The notes under the pieces: model-generated | The model's input: the letters and a program-made list of their open reading frames with translations, nothing else | What the model was told of the DNA's origin: nothing | Databases searched by the model: none | In this document: positions 28,839 through 41,727 of the stretch, piece by piece | How the letters are laid out: each line of letters begins with the position of its first letter | Position numbering within the stretch: position 1 is the first letter of the stretch | Source: Flavobacterium anhuiense | Lineage (GTDB): Bacteria; Bacteroidota; Bacteroidia; Flavobacteriales; Flavobacteriaceae | Reading direction: 5' to 3' | Assembly (NCBI RefSeq): GCF_900101855.1 | Contig: NZ_FMVC01000010.1 | Coordinates: forward strand, 65,798 to 129,797 | DNA length: 64,000 bases | Program-made: the position numbers and the translations under genes

Positions 28839-31121
28839 TTAATTCGTAACAATTCTAAGCTGAGAAAACTTCGGACTTATTTTTCCTTCTTTTGCCAGAA
28901 TTTTAATGTTCAGTACTTCCTTGTTATCTATTTTTATTTTGATTGCCTTTTTATCTGCTGAACTTATTACCGCAGGCTTTTCATTAATTAAAATAGTAAT
29001 GTTATCGCTATTGAATTCATCTAAAACACTTATATTCAAAAACTGACCTTTGCTGTTTTTGTTCAGCATTTGATAAGAGATATAGGCACGTGTATTTCGC
29101 CAGAACTTTCCGTCCTCGTAACCAGAATTGCTCTTTTCTCCTTTATACAAATGATCGACTTCTGGCTGTTGTTCACCGCAATTTATTTTATCTATTGTTT
29201 TGGCTTCAAGTGCCATGGCTTCTATTTCCTGCTTCTTCAGCAACTCCTGCTTTTCTTTATATTCTTCTTTAGAATACGTCTGAAAATACATTTGATAACG
29301 GGCATCATGAACTTCAAAAAAAGGCTCTAATTCTAATGAATCTAAGCTATATCTTAAGTTACCTGTTTCTTTAAGTTTTGAAATATAATCTGCTTTATCC
29401 CCAACCAATGCATAGGCCTTATCAAGGGGAATAAATTTTCCTCTAGCAGCGTGTCCCATTCGGCTGTCATCTGCAAACAAGCCGTCTAATCCTTCTGTTG
29501 AAGTTTTGGCAGCCAGTACAATTGGCCCTTTAACAAATGCACTCCAATTTGAACCGTCTGGCAGATTTTCTAAATGTATTGACGTTTTAAATCTGACAAT
29601 TATTTTATCTCCCGTTTTCCATTTTTTTGAAATCGAAACATATTCAGAGGACTGAGATGCTATTTTTTGCTCTTTTCCGTTAACGAATATTTCAAAGTTT
29701 TCAGCCCATTTTGGATAACGGATATTCAAAGCAAAGCTTTTTGTTTTTTTAAGTTTTAAAACTAACTCTGTCTGATTCTCATAAGGAAAGTTTGTGTTTT
29801 GTTCCAGCTCTACTCCATTTTCTTTCCACTTTAAAACAGATGGAATAAAAAGATTTACAAAAAGATCACTTTGTGTATGACTGTAAATTAATTCTCCATA
29901 TTTGGTATGATTTTCAAGTCCCGTTCCTACGCAGCACCACATGCTTGTTTGAGGCTGAGAATAAACGCGATAATGATTTGGACGAATAGGCGTAAAATAA
30001 ACGAAACCTCCTTTTTCTGGATGCTGGCTGGAAAGAATGTGATTGTAAAGTGTTCTTTCGTAAAAATCTAGGTAATGCACATCATTTTTATCGAGAAACA
30101 AAGCTTTTGCAAGACGTTCCATATTGTAAGAATTGCAGGTTTCCGGCCCTTCATTTGATTTTACCATGCCGCTAAAATCGTTAACTGGATTAAAATGTTC
30201 TGCCACACTGTTTCCTCCAAATGCAACTGTTCTTTTTTGCGTTACATTATTCCAAAAAAACTGGACGCCATCTGACCATTCTTTATTATCAGACAGTGCG
30301 GCAATCTTCTCAAAACCAACCACTTTCGGTATTTGAGTATTAGCATGAAGTCCTGTGAGTTTGTCTTCTTTTTGCAGTAATGGATTTAATAAAGCTTTAT
30401 GCGATAATTTTTCGGCCGTTTCAAGATATTTTTTGTCCTTTGTAATGATATACAAATCGGCAAAAGATTCATTTATACCTCCATGCTCTGTTGCTAAAAC
30501 TTTCTGAATCTGTTCATCCGAAAGTGGACGGATTAATTCTATAAACCAATCTCCAAGTTTTATTACTATATCTTTCGCTTGCTCACTTCCTGTGTATTGA
30601 TAAGCATCAGTCAAACCCGCAAAAAGTTTGTGAATGTTATAAATAGGAACCCAAGTATTATTCAAACCAAAACTGCTTCCGTCTATGTCTCCTTTATGAA
30701 TTCGATCCCAAAAAACTTTGCCTTGCGGAATGCCTCCAACATAGCCATTGCCATTTTTAGCTTGACAGCGCGCCAATTCTGAAAGCATATAGTCTAGCCT
30801 ATCTTTAAGCTCTTTGTTTCCAGTAGATTTATACATCATAGCTAAAGCCGAAAGGTAATGTCCACCTATATGTCCATCCAATCCTATATTTTCCCAATTG
30901 CCATAACGATCTGCTTTTGGCGGAAGTCCAGATTCCAATAAATAAGGCGCTAGAAGTTTGTCAGGATCTAATGCTAAAATATACTTAAGGTCTACATCTT
31001 GAGCATTTTTAAATGGTCCATCTTTTAGTTTTACTTCGCTTAAATCAAATAACTTCATTTGAGCCGATAAGTTGGCCCCCATCAATAAGGCGAATAGGCA
31101 AAACAATATGTTATTTTTCAT
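28839..31121 (-). CDS. GH127/GH146 beta-L-arabinofuranosidase-like enzyme
   Basis: A 760-residue secreted protein with leader ending GANLSAQ. The (alpha/alpha)6 barrel shows YGNWENIGLDGHIGGHYLSA and NGYVGGIPQGKVFW. The zinc/nucleophile set of this family is present: Glu327 and Cys329 in GPETCNSYN, and Cys396-Cys397 in SMWCCVGTG, matching the Glu/Cys/Cys/Cys site known from GH127 of Bifidobacterium, where a Cys is the nucleophile. Beta-sandwich domains follow, with a C-terminal region of the DUF4986 type. In a xylan context beta-L-arabinofuranosyl caps or related side chains are plausible substrates. Complete, with no lost metal ligand. Confidence 0.87.
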   Translation of the reverse strand: MKNNILFCLFALLMGANLSAQMKLFDLSEVKLKDGPFKNAQDVDLKYILALDPDKLLAPYLLESGLPPKADRYGNWENIGLDGHIGGHYLSALAMMYKSTGNKELKDRLDYMLSELARCQAKNGNGYVGGIPQGKVFWDRIHKGDIDGSSFGLNNTWVPIYNIHKLFAGLTDAYQYTGSEQAKDIVIKLGDWFIELIRPLSDEQIQKVLATEHGGINESFADLYIITKDKKYLETAEKLSHKALLNPLLQKEDKLTGLHANTQIPKVVGFEKIAALSDNKEWSDGVQFFWNNVTQKRTVAFGGNSVAEHFNPVNDFSGMVKSNEGPETCNSYNMERLAKALFLDKNDVHYLDFYERTLYNHILSSQHPEKGGFVYFTPIRPNHYRVYSQPQTSMWCCVGTGLENHTKYGELIYSHTQSDLFVNLFIPSVLKWKENGVELEQNTNFPYENQTELVLKLKKTKSFALNIRYPKWAENFEIFVNGKEQKIASQSSEYVSISKKWKTGDKIIVRFKTSIHLENLPDGSNWSAFVKGPIVLAAKTSTEGLDGLFADDSRMGHAARGKFIPLDKAYALVGDKADYISKLKETGNLRYSLDSLELEPFFEVHDARYQMYFQTYSKEEYKEKQELLKKQEIEAMALEAKTIDKINCGEQQPEVDHLYKGEKSNSGYEDGKFWRNTRAYISYQMLNKNSKGQFLNISVLDEFNSDNITILINEKPAVISSADKKAIKIKIDNKEVLNIKILAKEGKISPKFSQLRIVTN

Positions 31122-31213
31122 TAGAGAATTTAATTTGAATTATTTTATACTAAAAATATATTTTCTTTATCAGTTTTAAAATCCTTTCTCACTAGTAAAA
31201 AGATACTATAAAT

Positions 31214-33742
31214 TTATTGGGACACTCTTTGACTTTCTGGAGCTCCCAAATAAGAAGGCTTCAAACCGCCAGTGTCAATCAATATTTTTTGAAGCGTAAT
31301 TCCTGGGTCTAAAACCCTGAAACGAAGTGTGTGTTTTCCTGACTTCAAAATAGTATGTTTAGTCACAGAATGAATCATATGCTCTGCCTGCCATTTACCT
31401 AATTCTCCTTTATAATGCCCATTAAAATTGACCTGTTGCGGTTTTTCGCCATCAAAAGATATTTCATATCGAAGTCCTTTATTGCTATTAAAATTAAGCG
31501 TTGGAGCCAGTAAAAGTTCGACCTTAAATTCTCCCGTTGAAGCAAAATTAATTTCATATTCTACAAAGACATTATCATCTGCTGTTGGGTAAATATTTTG
31601 CGGAAATGTCGTTATTCCACTCAGTGTTTTTCCGAAATCTGGAATCACCTCCCAATGTGTTTTTTTTGAATTATTGACCGTAGAAAAGTGTTCTGCATGA
31701 ATCGAAACATAACCCTCTTTTTCTGCAAAAACTTTCGGAACTATAATTTCGCTATCAGGAAGATATTTTACCTCAGGAAGAATATTTTTGGGACCATCGT
31801 GCCAAGCTTTATAACCTATACGCATTTGATCCATCATGTGAGGCCATTTGCCCCCTGCAATTTCATTATTGTACTTGTTTTGAAGAATAGAATCGCGTTC
31901 AAATTTTACTTTAACCTCATCTGCATAATAATTGGCAAGACCGTTTTTTTCTGACGCAAGTTTCTTGTTTTTTGCCTGTGCAAAATACATTTCATAAAGA
32001 TTGCAGCAGGCGTCTATAGGATACAAAACCAGCTCGAAATAAGCATCTTTATATTCGTTTGGAAGTTCGTTGTAAACTCTGTAAGCATCTAGTGCTAATT
32101 TTTTGTAATCGTTAACAACCATTTCAAATTCATTATAGTTTTCTAATGAATAGGTTTTGCTGTCCAGCATTTCTGGAGTAACCCGACGATTAAATTTTGG
32201 ATAGGTATTTAATAATCTGGCAATTTCTTTAGAATATTTTGTTCCAAACTGTTCTGCTGCCCAATTTTCTGTGTATTGGAATAAATTCTGAGAGTTGAAA
32301 TCTTTTGGATTCCAAGCCATGTCTAAAAAGAAGCTGATCGGGAATTCCATTGGTTTTAAATCCCCAACATTGACAATCCAGACTTTATCGACTCCATTTT
32401 CATAACTAAGGTTCATTTGTTCCCAAACCCTTTGTATCGGACTTATGTTTATCCATTTTGAATTTCTTGGACCTCCAACATAGTCAAAATGATAATACAT
32501 TCCGTAACCGCCTTTATGCAATGGTTTGGAAAGATCTGGAAGTTTGCGGACATTTCCCCAATTGTCATCACAAAATAAAAGAATGACGTCATCAGGAACT
32601 CGCATTCCCTGATCGTAATAATCTTGAACCTCTTTATACAAAGCCCAAACCTGAGGTGTTTTATTGGCGCTTTGCCCTGTTTCTTTCTCAATAATTTTGC
32701 GCTGTTCTTTTACAATATTTTCCAGCAGACTTATATTGGTGCCATCGCTCATTGCTTCGTCTCCATCGCCACGCATCCCAATAGTTACCAGTTTTTCCCA
32801 ATTTTTGCTTCGCTGAATCCCCGTTTTCCAGAATTCGTCTAAAACCGTTTTGTTTTTGGAATAGTCCCAAACATTCGGCAAATTGTTTTTTTTAATATAA
32901 CGTCGCCAGTCGGTTTGTGCCAAAGCCATTGGTTCATGGTGAGAAGTTCCCATTACAATCCCCATCTCATTTGCTAGAGGCCCGCTCGCCACATCATCGT
33001 CATAAAATGCATTTCCCCACATCGCAGGCCACATATAATTGCCCTTTAGCCTAAGTACTAATTCAAAAACTTTTTCATAAAACTTGCTATTAAAACCGCC
33101 AAAAGTAGCTTTTGCCCAGCCACTCAATGCTGGTGCTTCATCATTAAGGAAAATGCCTCGGTACTTTACAGCTGGTTCTCCATCTGTGTACATCCCTTTA
33201 ATGAAATAAATGTTTTCTTTCTGTTTTACAGGCACATCAGCCCAGTAATACCAAGGAGAAACGCCAATCTGTTTCGATAATTCATAAATTCCGTAAATCG
33301 TACCGCGTTTGTCGCTTCCTGCAATTATGAGCGCTTCGTCTACACCTTTAAAAGGACTTCTAACGTGTTGTATGATGAATTTTTCATTCTTCCCTTTGAG
33401 ATCTTTTCCTTCGATTTTTTTCTGTTTAATTAAATCATCAATAACAGAATTAGATCCGATCGTTCCAATGATAATGAGCGGTGATGATGCATTAGGATTT
33501 TGGTTTAAAATAAGCGGACGCTGGCCTGTAACTTTCTCAAAATCGGACTGTAGATTATGTACAGCTCGCAAAATGCCTGCATCTAAATTTGGATTTATAA
33601 AAAAAGAAAGTGACAGCGATTTTTCTTTCAGCACCATAACATTCTGGCTTTTATCTTCTGTTATAAAAGGCTGAGAAGCTTTTGATAGCGTACTTGCTAA
33701 AACAAAAATCAAGGCGTATATAAATTTCAAATAGTTTTTCAT
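31214..33742 (-). CDS. GH115 xylan alpha-1,2-glucuronidase
   Basis: An 842-residue secreted enzyme. The ATG at 33742 (MKNYLKFIYALIFVLAST) is preferred because the signal peptide begins there; an in-frame ATG at 33763 adds seven residues. GH115 landmarks are YGIYELSKQIGVSPWYYWAD, YRGIFLNDEAPALSGWA, GNAFYDDDV, EPMALAQTDWRRYI and the family-typical MRGDGDEAMSDGT. A C-terminal accessory domain spans about 680-842. The family removes glucuronic or 4-O-methylglucuronic acid from internal and terminal xylose, so this gene fixes the substrate as a glucuronoxylan type. It is the strongest single marker of the locus substrate. Confidence 0.92.
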   Translation of the reverse strand: MKNYLKFIYALIFVLASTLSKASQPFITEDKSQNVMVLKEKSLSLSFFINPNLDAGILRAVHNLQSDFEKVTGQRPLILNQNPNASSPLIIIGTIGSNSVIDDLIKQKKIEGKDLKGKNEKFIIQHVRSPFKGVDEALIIAGSDKRGTIYGIYELSKQIGVSPWYYWADVPVKQKENIYFIKGMYTDGEPAVKYRGIFLNDEAPALSGWAKATFGGFNSKFYEKVFELVLRLKGNYMWPAMWGNAFYDDDVASGPLANEMGIVMGTSHHEPMALAQTDWRRYIKKNNLPNVWDYSKNKTVLDEFWKTGIQRSKNWEKLVTIGMRGDGDEAMSDGTNISLLENIVKEQRKIIEKETGQSANKTPQVWALYKEVQDYYDQGMRVPDDVILLFCDDNWGNVRKLPDLSKPLHKGGYGMYYHFDYVGGPRNSKWINISPIQRVWEQMNLSYENGVDKVWIVNVGDLKPMEFPISFFLDMAWNPKDFNSQNLFQYTENWAAEQFGTKYSKEIARLLNTYPKFNRRVTPEMLDSKTYSLENYNEFEMVVNDYKKLALDAYRVYNELPNEYKDAYFELVLYPIDACCNLYEMYFAQAKNKKLASEKNGLANYYADEVKVKFERDSILQNKYNNEIAGGKWPHMMDQMRIGYKAWHDGPKNILPEVKYLPDSEIIVPKVFAEKEGYVSIHAEHFSTVNNSKKTHWEVIPDFGKTLSGITTFPQNIYPTADDNVFVEYEINFASTGEFKVELLLAPTLNFNSNKGLRYEISFDGEKPQQVNFNGHYKGELGKWQAEHMIHSVTKHTILKSGKHTLRFRVLDPGITLQKILIDTGGLKPSYLGAPESQRVSQ

Positions 33743-33810
33743 CAGGTATTTTTTATCATTCATTTCAGATTCAGCTTATTTTAGATCAAAATCTTTGATT
33801 CTGCTTTGTG

Positions 33811-36537
<2,727 letters not shown>

Positions 36538-36566
36538 TTAAAGTTGTTTTAATACTAAATGGGATT

Positions 36567-37802
36567 TCACTTAAATAAATTTAAATCTATGACTTCGCCC
36601 ATTCTTTGATAACCTAATTCATTAGGATGTAAAAAATCCCCATCATGCATATTTGATAAAATGGTTTTAGAATCGGTTTCCGAAGCCATTTCTTTATCAA
36701 AATCTATTACTGCATCAAAATGGTTATTTCGAATCCAAGCATTCACTAGATCTCTTGCTTCCTGTTTGAAAGGCGCGTCATAAAATGATTTTTGAAAAGG
36801 CAAAATCGTACAACCGTAGACTTTTATGCCTCTGGCGTGTGCTTTTTCTATCATAATTTTATAAGCATCTATAATTTCTTGTGCTTTTACAGGAGCATCT
36901 TCTGCACGTTTAATTCCGCCAATATCATTTATTCCTTCTAAAATCACGAGCCATTTTGTACCGGTTTGCGAAAGCACGTCACGATCAAAACGCTCTAATG
37001 CTGTTGGACCTAATCCGCCTTTTACAACGCAATTTCCTCCTATTCCTAAATTTAGAACTCCAATACTTTGAGTTGCTTTATCGGCTGCTAGTCTAGCTGC
37101 TAGAATATCGGTCCATCGATTTTGTTTGTTTGTTCCAGAACCGCGTCCATCTGTAATGGAGTTTCCTAGACAAACAATATTAGATGCCTTTTTTGATGCC
37201 ACAACATCGACGCCAACAATAGAATACCAATGATCTGTTTTTACGGCGTCCGAGAAAACATCATTATTGATATTGTCTCCCGATAAAATATAAGAGGTCG
37301 TTCTCGATCCTGGGTGTCCAGTTGTTTTTGGTGATGCAGCTCCATAATAAATGGTTATGGCAAGCCTCTGGCCTGGCTTTAATTTAAAATTCAGTTTGTC
37401 TGAAAATACTTCCTGATTTGGATTTAATGTTACCCCTTGATTTCCGTTAAAACTCAGATTTTTTTGTGTGTTTTTATCAATCGCAGGAGCATCAAGCACA
37501 TTGGCTATACTGACTTTTTTTAGAACTGTAGGCTGATCGCTGAATAGATTTGAAAAACGCAGACGAATATGCTCTCCTCCAATCGAAACTTTTATAATCT
37601 GACGAAGTGTATTTTCGGCCAAACCTGGGGCTGGAGGCATATTGTTTGGTTCTACAAGCATTGGTGCACAAGCCCACGATCCGACCCAATTTTCAGCTTT
37701 CGCCTTTTCAGAAGAATTTGCTAAAGGCTGATTGGTTTTACATCCTAGTATTAAAGTGAAAAGCTGTAAAAGCAATATATATTTTAAATATCTTTTTATC
37801 AT
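36567..37802 (-). CDS. SGNH/GDSL-type esterase lipoprotein
   Basis: A 411-residue predicted lipoprotein (LILGCKTN lipobox). An N-terminal beta domain (about 35-200; RQIIKVSIGGEHIRLRFSN) precedes the SGNH hydrolase domain: block I is VCLGNSITDGRGS with the nucleophile Ser, then LGIGGNCV, EGINDIGG and DFLHPNELGYQRM with the Asp and His of the triad. Family members deacetylate sugars. The block-I Gly-Asn-Ser in place of Gly-Asp-Ser is common in this subgroup. Its gene starts 32 bp after the terminator that follows the GH43 at 37891, so it either has its own promoter or is reached by read-through. Probable acetyl xylan esterase by context. Confidence 0.85.
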   Translation of the reverse strand: MIKRYLKYILLLQLFTLILGCKTNQPLANSSEKAKAENWVGSWACAPMLVEPNNMPPAPGLAENTLRQIIKVSIGGEHIRLRFSNLFSDQPTVLKKVSIANVLDAPAIDKNTQKNLSFNGNQGVTLNPNQEVFSDKLNFKLKPGQRLAITIYYGAASPKTTGHPGSRTTSYILSGDNINNDVFSDAVKTDHWYSIVGVDVVASKKASNIVCLGNSITDGRGSGTNKQNRWTDILAARLAADKATQSIGVLNLGIGGNCVVKGGLGPTALERFDRDVLSQTGTKWLVILEGINDIGGIKRAEDAPVKAQEIIDAYKIMIEKAHARGIKVYGCTILPFQKSFYDAPFKQEARDLVNAWIRNNHFDAVIDFDKEMASETDSKTILSNMHDGDFLHPNELGYQRMGEVIDLNLFK

Positions 37803-37840
37803 TTCTACTAAAATTTGATGACTGCTGTTATGCTAAAAAA

Positions 37841-37885
37841 ACAACTCCCATAAATCATTTTCAAATTGAAATAAATGGGAGTTGT
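37841..37885 (-). terminator. Terminator after the susCD2-linked GH43
   Basis: An 11-bp stem (ACAACTCCCAT, 37841-37851, with 37875-37885) followed on the minus strand by seven T. It lies 6 bp past the stop of the GH43 gene and upstream of the SGNH esterase gene. Confidence 0.85.
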
Positions 37886-37890
37886 AAATT

Positions 37891-39621
37891 TTATTTCGGA
37901 TGTGAATTATTTGATGAAGTGGCATATAAACCCACCAACGCTCCTGTAAATCCGCCTGCAACATTTGTTGAAAGAATATCTCCTGAAACTGGATTTCCAA
38001 GATTTTCAAAATCAGCACCATTCAAAGCATAGCTAAACTGATAATTGTCGCCTGTTGCTTTAACTTGCAAACGTATTGCTCCTTTCATTTCTATTTTTGC
38101 GCTTGACACAATTTCTGATTGTCCTTTTTCTGTTCTTTCCAACAGTATATAGGTGTCTTTTCCTTTCTTAGTGATACCAAAAACGTAATTGTAGCTTTCA
38201 TTCTGCAGACATACAATTCCTGCCAGATCTTTTTCTGACTCTGGCTTATATTCTAAAGTTGTTGTAAAAGAAAAAGTATTATGCTGCTGTCTGTAAAATA
38301 AGGTAGAAGTTGGTTTTAGCTCCTTGATGTTTACAGCAAATGGCGTAATCTGCAAACCTTTTTTAACAATAGAAATAAAGTGTTCTCTTGGTCCGCGTAA
38401 TCCAATCCATCTATAATCTAACTTCTGTGATGTAAAATTTTCTGTAAATGTAAAGTTGCCATTAGGGAAAAAACCATCTTTACCTGTTTTATTTACCACA
38501 CCGTTTGGCATTTTTAATTTTGGCCCCATTGGAACTAAACCGTTCTCAAAAACAGGAAAGGTACCTGACCAGTCTACTGGCAGCATAAAAGTTTCACGTC
38601 CAGCATTTACTCTATCTTTTTCATTTGGACGAATTCCTAAAAATACACCATAATATTTATTGTCTGGACCAAGGACTAAATCTGCATGCCCTGCCCAATC
38701 AACTTTGTTTGGTCTGTTTTGAGGGAAATATCTCTGTGTTAGAATTGGGTTATTAGATGCTGGTTTAAAAGGTCCTTTTGGACTATCGCTAATAAAAACA
38801 ACTTCACTATGATTTCCTCCTGTACCTCCTTCAGCACACATTAAATAGTAATGATTGTCTTTTTTATATAAATGAGGAGCTTCTATCCAAATTGGTTTTT
38901 TAGAAAGATCAACTCCACCATCTACAATAATTTTGTCCGTTCCCGGAATTACCTGATCTTTCTCTAAATCATATTCCCAAACTTTAATTACTCGATGTCC
39001 GTTGTACAATTCTTTTCCTTTATCGGGAGCATCATTGTGCACGACATACCCTTTTCCGTTGTCATCAAAGAAAATAGACGGATCAATTCCGTTAAAAGCT
39101 AATTTAATTGGACTCCCCCATCCTTTTTTTGGGTCTTTAGTTTTTACAATGATATTCCCTAAACCGCCTGTAAAAGCAGTAACAATCATATAAAAAGTAT
39201 CATTGTGGGGATTATAAGTAATTCCAGGTGCATAAACTCCAGCACTAATTCCTGTATCATGAGGATTAAACTCTGAAACTTTATCTAATACCCCACCCAA
39301 ATCAGTCCAGTTTACTAAATCTTTAGAGTGAAAAATGGGAACTCCAGGGAACATGGCAAACGAAGAACACACCATATAATAATCGTCTCCTTTTCTTGTA
39401 ATGGCCGGATCAGGATAACATCCCTGCAGAATCGGAGAATAAAATTCATCTTCTTTTAACGGATTGCTTTTGTAAATCTGGTCATCTCCTACGTAAGTTG
39501 CGTTTGAAAATATTGGATCTTTACTGCTTTTCTTTTTTAGGATAGTGCTTTCCTGAGCCTGTGTAAGGATAGAGCAAAACAGAACAGCAACTGATATAAG
39601 AATCTTTTTTTTATTGCTCAT
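37891..39621 (-). CDS. GH43 with C-terminal concanavalin-like domain
   Basis: A 576-residue secreted protein (leader MSNKKKILISVAVLFCSILTQAQ). Catalytic residues are Asp71 in CYPDPAITRKG, Asp in GIDPSIFFDDNG and Glu in WIEAPHLYK. The C-terminal 190 residues form a beta-sandwich of the GH43_C2/DUF1349 type (FSFTTTLEYKPESEKDLAG, YQFSYALNGADFENLG). Long GH43s with this layout are mostly beta-xylosidases, sometimes arabinofuranosidases. It is the first enzyme gene behind the second SusC/SusD pair and is bracketed by two hairpins, so its level could be set separately. Confidence 0.88.
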   Translation of the reverse strand: MSNKKKILISVAVLFCSILTQAQESTILKKKSSKDPIFSNATYVGDDQIYKSNPLKEDEFYSPILQGCYPDPAITRKGDDYYMVCSSFAMFPGVPIFHSKDLVNWTDLGGVLDKVSEFNPHDTGISAGVYAPGITYNPHNDTFYMIVTAFTGGLGNIIVKTKDPKKGWGSPIKLAFNGIDPSIFFDDNGKGYVVHNDAPDKGKELYNGHRVIKVWEYDLEKDQVIPGTDKIIVDGGVDLSKKPIWIEAPHLYKKDNHYYLMCAEGGTGGNHSEVVFISDSPKGPFKPASNNPILTQRYFPQNRPNKVDWAGHADLVLGPDNKYYGVFLGIRPNEKDRVNAGRETFMLPVDWSGTFPVFENGLVPMGPKLKMPNGVVNKTGKDGFFPNGNFTFTENFTSQKLDYRWIGLRGPREHFISIVKKGLQITPFAVNIKELKPTSTLFYRQQHNTFSFTTTLEYKPESEKDLAGIVCLQNESYNYVFGITKKGKDTYILLERTEKGQSEIVSSAKIEMKGAIRLQVKATGDNYQFSYALNGADFENLGNPVSGDILSTNVAGGFTGALVGLYATSSNNSHPK

Positions 39622-39662
39622 TTTATATTGTTTGTTAAAGTAAATCTCGAAAAAATATTAAA

Positions 39663-39687
39663 AAGCCGAGATGGTTACTCCCGGCTT
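39663..39687 (-). terminator. Hairpin after second susD
   Basis: AAGCCG (39663-39668) pairs with CGGCTT (39682-39687), and the minus strand continues with TTTTT and a second T run. It lies about 90 bp after the SusD stop and 40 bp before the GH43 start. Same position as the hairpin behind the first susD. Confidence 0.7.
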
Positions 39688-39774
39688 GTTTAAAACTAAA
39701 TTAATAAACCCTAATAAGATAATTCATTAAAATTGACCTTATTTGATTAGCATTAGTTTTTAGAAAAATAAAAC

Positions 39775-41715
39775 TTAATATCCTGGATTTTGGTAAGCTA
39801 CTTTTTCATCAGCAGACATTTCCATTCCGTCGATTTGTCCTTGCGGGATTGGTCTTAGATAATGGTGTGGATCAATTGTTCTGGTCACTACTTCTGGCGT
39901 ATGCTGTCCGTAGTTAGATCCTCCGATAGAATATTTACCCGCAATTTCATTCCATTTTTGTGTTCTTACTAAGTCATACCAACGGTATCCTTCGCCAAAA
40001 AATTCACGTGAACGCTCAGCAAGAATGTAGTTAATATCAATTACAGCTGGAGTTGCATTGGTCATAGCAGCACTATTATCCTGAATTTTAGCCGTATTTC
40101 CATTATTGTCCCATTTCCATTTCCCTGCTCTAGCTCTAAGTACATTTACAAGAGATCTAGCACTCCAAGATCCTGTAGCTCCTTTAACAGCTGCTTCGGC
40201 TGCAACCAAATATAATTCAGAGAATTTTGCTACTGGGAATGGTCTTGTGCTTCCTGCATTAGGTTGCCCTAATCCTCCAGCGTTATCTGTTCTGTAAGGC
40301 CCAAGTTTCCAGAAACCTGGATATACAATTCTACTAATGCCTTTTGGAGAAATCACATAATCTGCTCTTCCCGGCAATACTCCTGCACCTACTCCGCTGT
40401 CGCCTTGCCCAGAAGGATAAGTGATTGCAGTTGCTGGCTCATCATTAAGGAAGCTTAAAACAGCGTCTCCAGGTTTAATTGTCAAACCATTTGCATTCGT
40501 TAGAGTTGCCACACCTGTAAGACCTGTTCCTTGAAGATTCCAATTTCCTCTGAAAACAGTTGTGAATGTTCCATCGTATCTTGAATCATTAGTCTTATCC
40601 GCAAAAGTGTTGGTAAAAACTTCAATAGGCGGCGCCATTCTTGTCCATGGGCGTCCTAAAAATTGATTCGCTTCTCTTTGTACTGAAGAAACTGCAGCGG
40701 TTCCGTTTTTACTTCTTATAGCAGTGTAGTTCCAAGTCACCATCCAACCTGAAAAGTTATCTGGAGCACCACCGCTACCGTACGTAAGACTTGCGCCATT
40801 ATAATATTCGCTTTCTTGCGTATGATCTGCATAAAGCATTACTTCTTTATTTCTGTCATTTGCTCCTGCATTAACATCATAATACGAATCAAGCAGTCCA
40901 TAAGACCCAGGATTATTTATTCCTTCTACAGCCAAATCATAGGCCTTCTGAAAATACCACTGTGCATTATGTCCGTCAGGATCTGTTCTTGGAGTATCTG
41001 GATAAGTTGGAATATTATTTGGGTTTTCTAACCACCAAGCATAAGTAAGATATGCCTTTGCTAGAAATAATCGTGCTACAGTTTTAGTTACCGTACCTGT
41101 CAATCTAGGTGCATCTGGAAGATCGTTAACTGCTGTAATCAAATCTGGAAAAATGGCTTTTGTATATACTTCAGGAACAGTATTTCGTTTAGAATATCTT
41201 GAAGGTTTGCTGTTAAACTTTAATTCTCCAGCTCCTAAATCTAATGGCACACCTCCAAAAGTTTGCACTAAAAGAAAGTAATCAAACCCTCTAAAAAATT
41301 TAGATTCAGCAATTAAACTGCTAGCAACACCTACGGCTGCTCCATTTTCGATAATACCGCTCGCGGTATTGATATCATAATAAGAGTTATTCCACAAAAC
41401 ATCTGAACGGCTTGAAGTTGGATTAATGATACCCACCCCAGATAAATCGTGATCTTTAAAATTTCCGTCTGCACTTTGCGCATATGTTGCCTCATCTGTT
41501 CCTGTCTGGCATGCATTATAAAAATAAGCTTGTCCGTAAATCCAGCGTAAATGTGCGTAATGAGAAGTTAATCCCTGTTTAACTCCCTGCTCTGTTTTAA
41601 AGTAGCCTGGTTCATAAAAATCATGAGGTTTTTCCTCTAATATATCAGAGCAGCCGGCTAATGAAAGTAAAACCGTTGATCCTATAATTAAATTTTTAAA
41701 AATATATCGTTTCAT
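39775..41715 (-). CDS. SusD/RagB-family lipoprotein (second pair)
   Basis: A 646-residue lipoprotein (lipobox LLSLAGCSDIL), about 150 residues longer than the first SusD. Family landmarks are AESKFFRGFDYFLLVQTFGGVPLDLG, YTKAIFPDLITAVNDLP, and the C-terminal FFGEGYRWYDLVRTQKW and HHYLRPIPQGQIDG, closing NPGY. Larger SusD proteins often handle longer or more branched ligands. It is 12 bp after its susC. Together the pair would import a second class of arabinoxylan fragment. No catalytic motif. Confidence 0.92.
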   Translation of the reverse strand: MKRYIFKNLIIGSTVLLSLAGCSDILEEKPHDFYEPGYFKTEQGVKQGLTSHYAHLRWIYGQAYFYNACQTGTDEATYAQSADGNFKDHDLSGVGIINPTSSRSDVLWNNSYYDINTASGIIENGAAVGVASSLIAESKFFRGFDYFLLVQTFGGVPLDLGAGELKFNSKPSRYSKRNTVPEVYTKAIFPDLITAVNDLPDAPRLTGTVTKTVARLFLAKAYLTYAWWLENPNNIPTYPDTPRTDPDGHNAQWYFQKAYDLAVEGINNPGSYGLLDSYYDVNAGANDRNKEVMLYADHTQESEYYNGASLTYGSGGAPDNFSGWMVTWNYTAIRSKNGTAAVSSVQREANQFLGRPWTRMAPPIEVFTNTFADKTNDSRYDGTFTTVFRGNWNLQGTGLTGVATLTNANGLTIKPGDAVLSFLNDEPATAITYPSGQGDSGVGAGVLPGRADYVISPKGISRIVYPGFWKLGPYRTDNAGGLGQPNAGSTRPFPVAKFSELYLVAAEAAVKGATGSWSARSLVNVLRARAGKWKWDNNGNTAKIQDNSAAMTNATPAVIDINYILAERSREFFGEGYRWYDLVRTQKWNEIAGKYSIGGSNYGQHTPEVVTRTIDPHHYLRPIPQGQIDGMEMSADEKVAYQNPGY

Positions 41716-41727
41716 GTCTGTATCTGA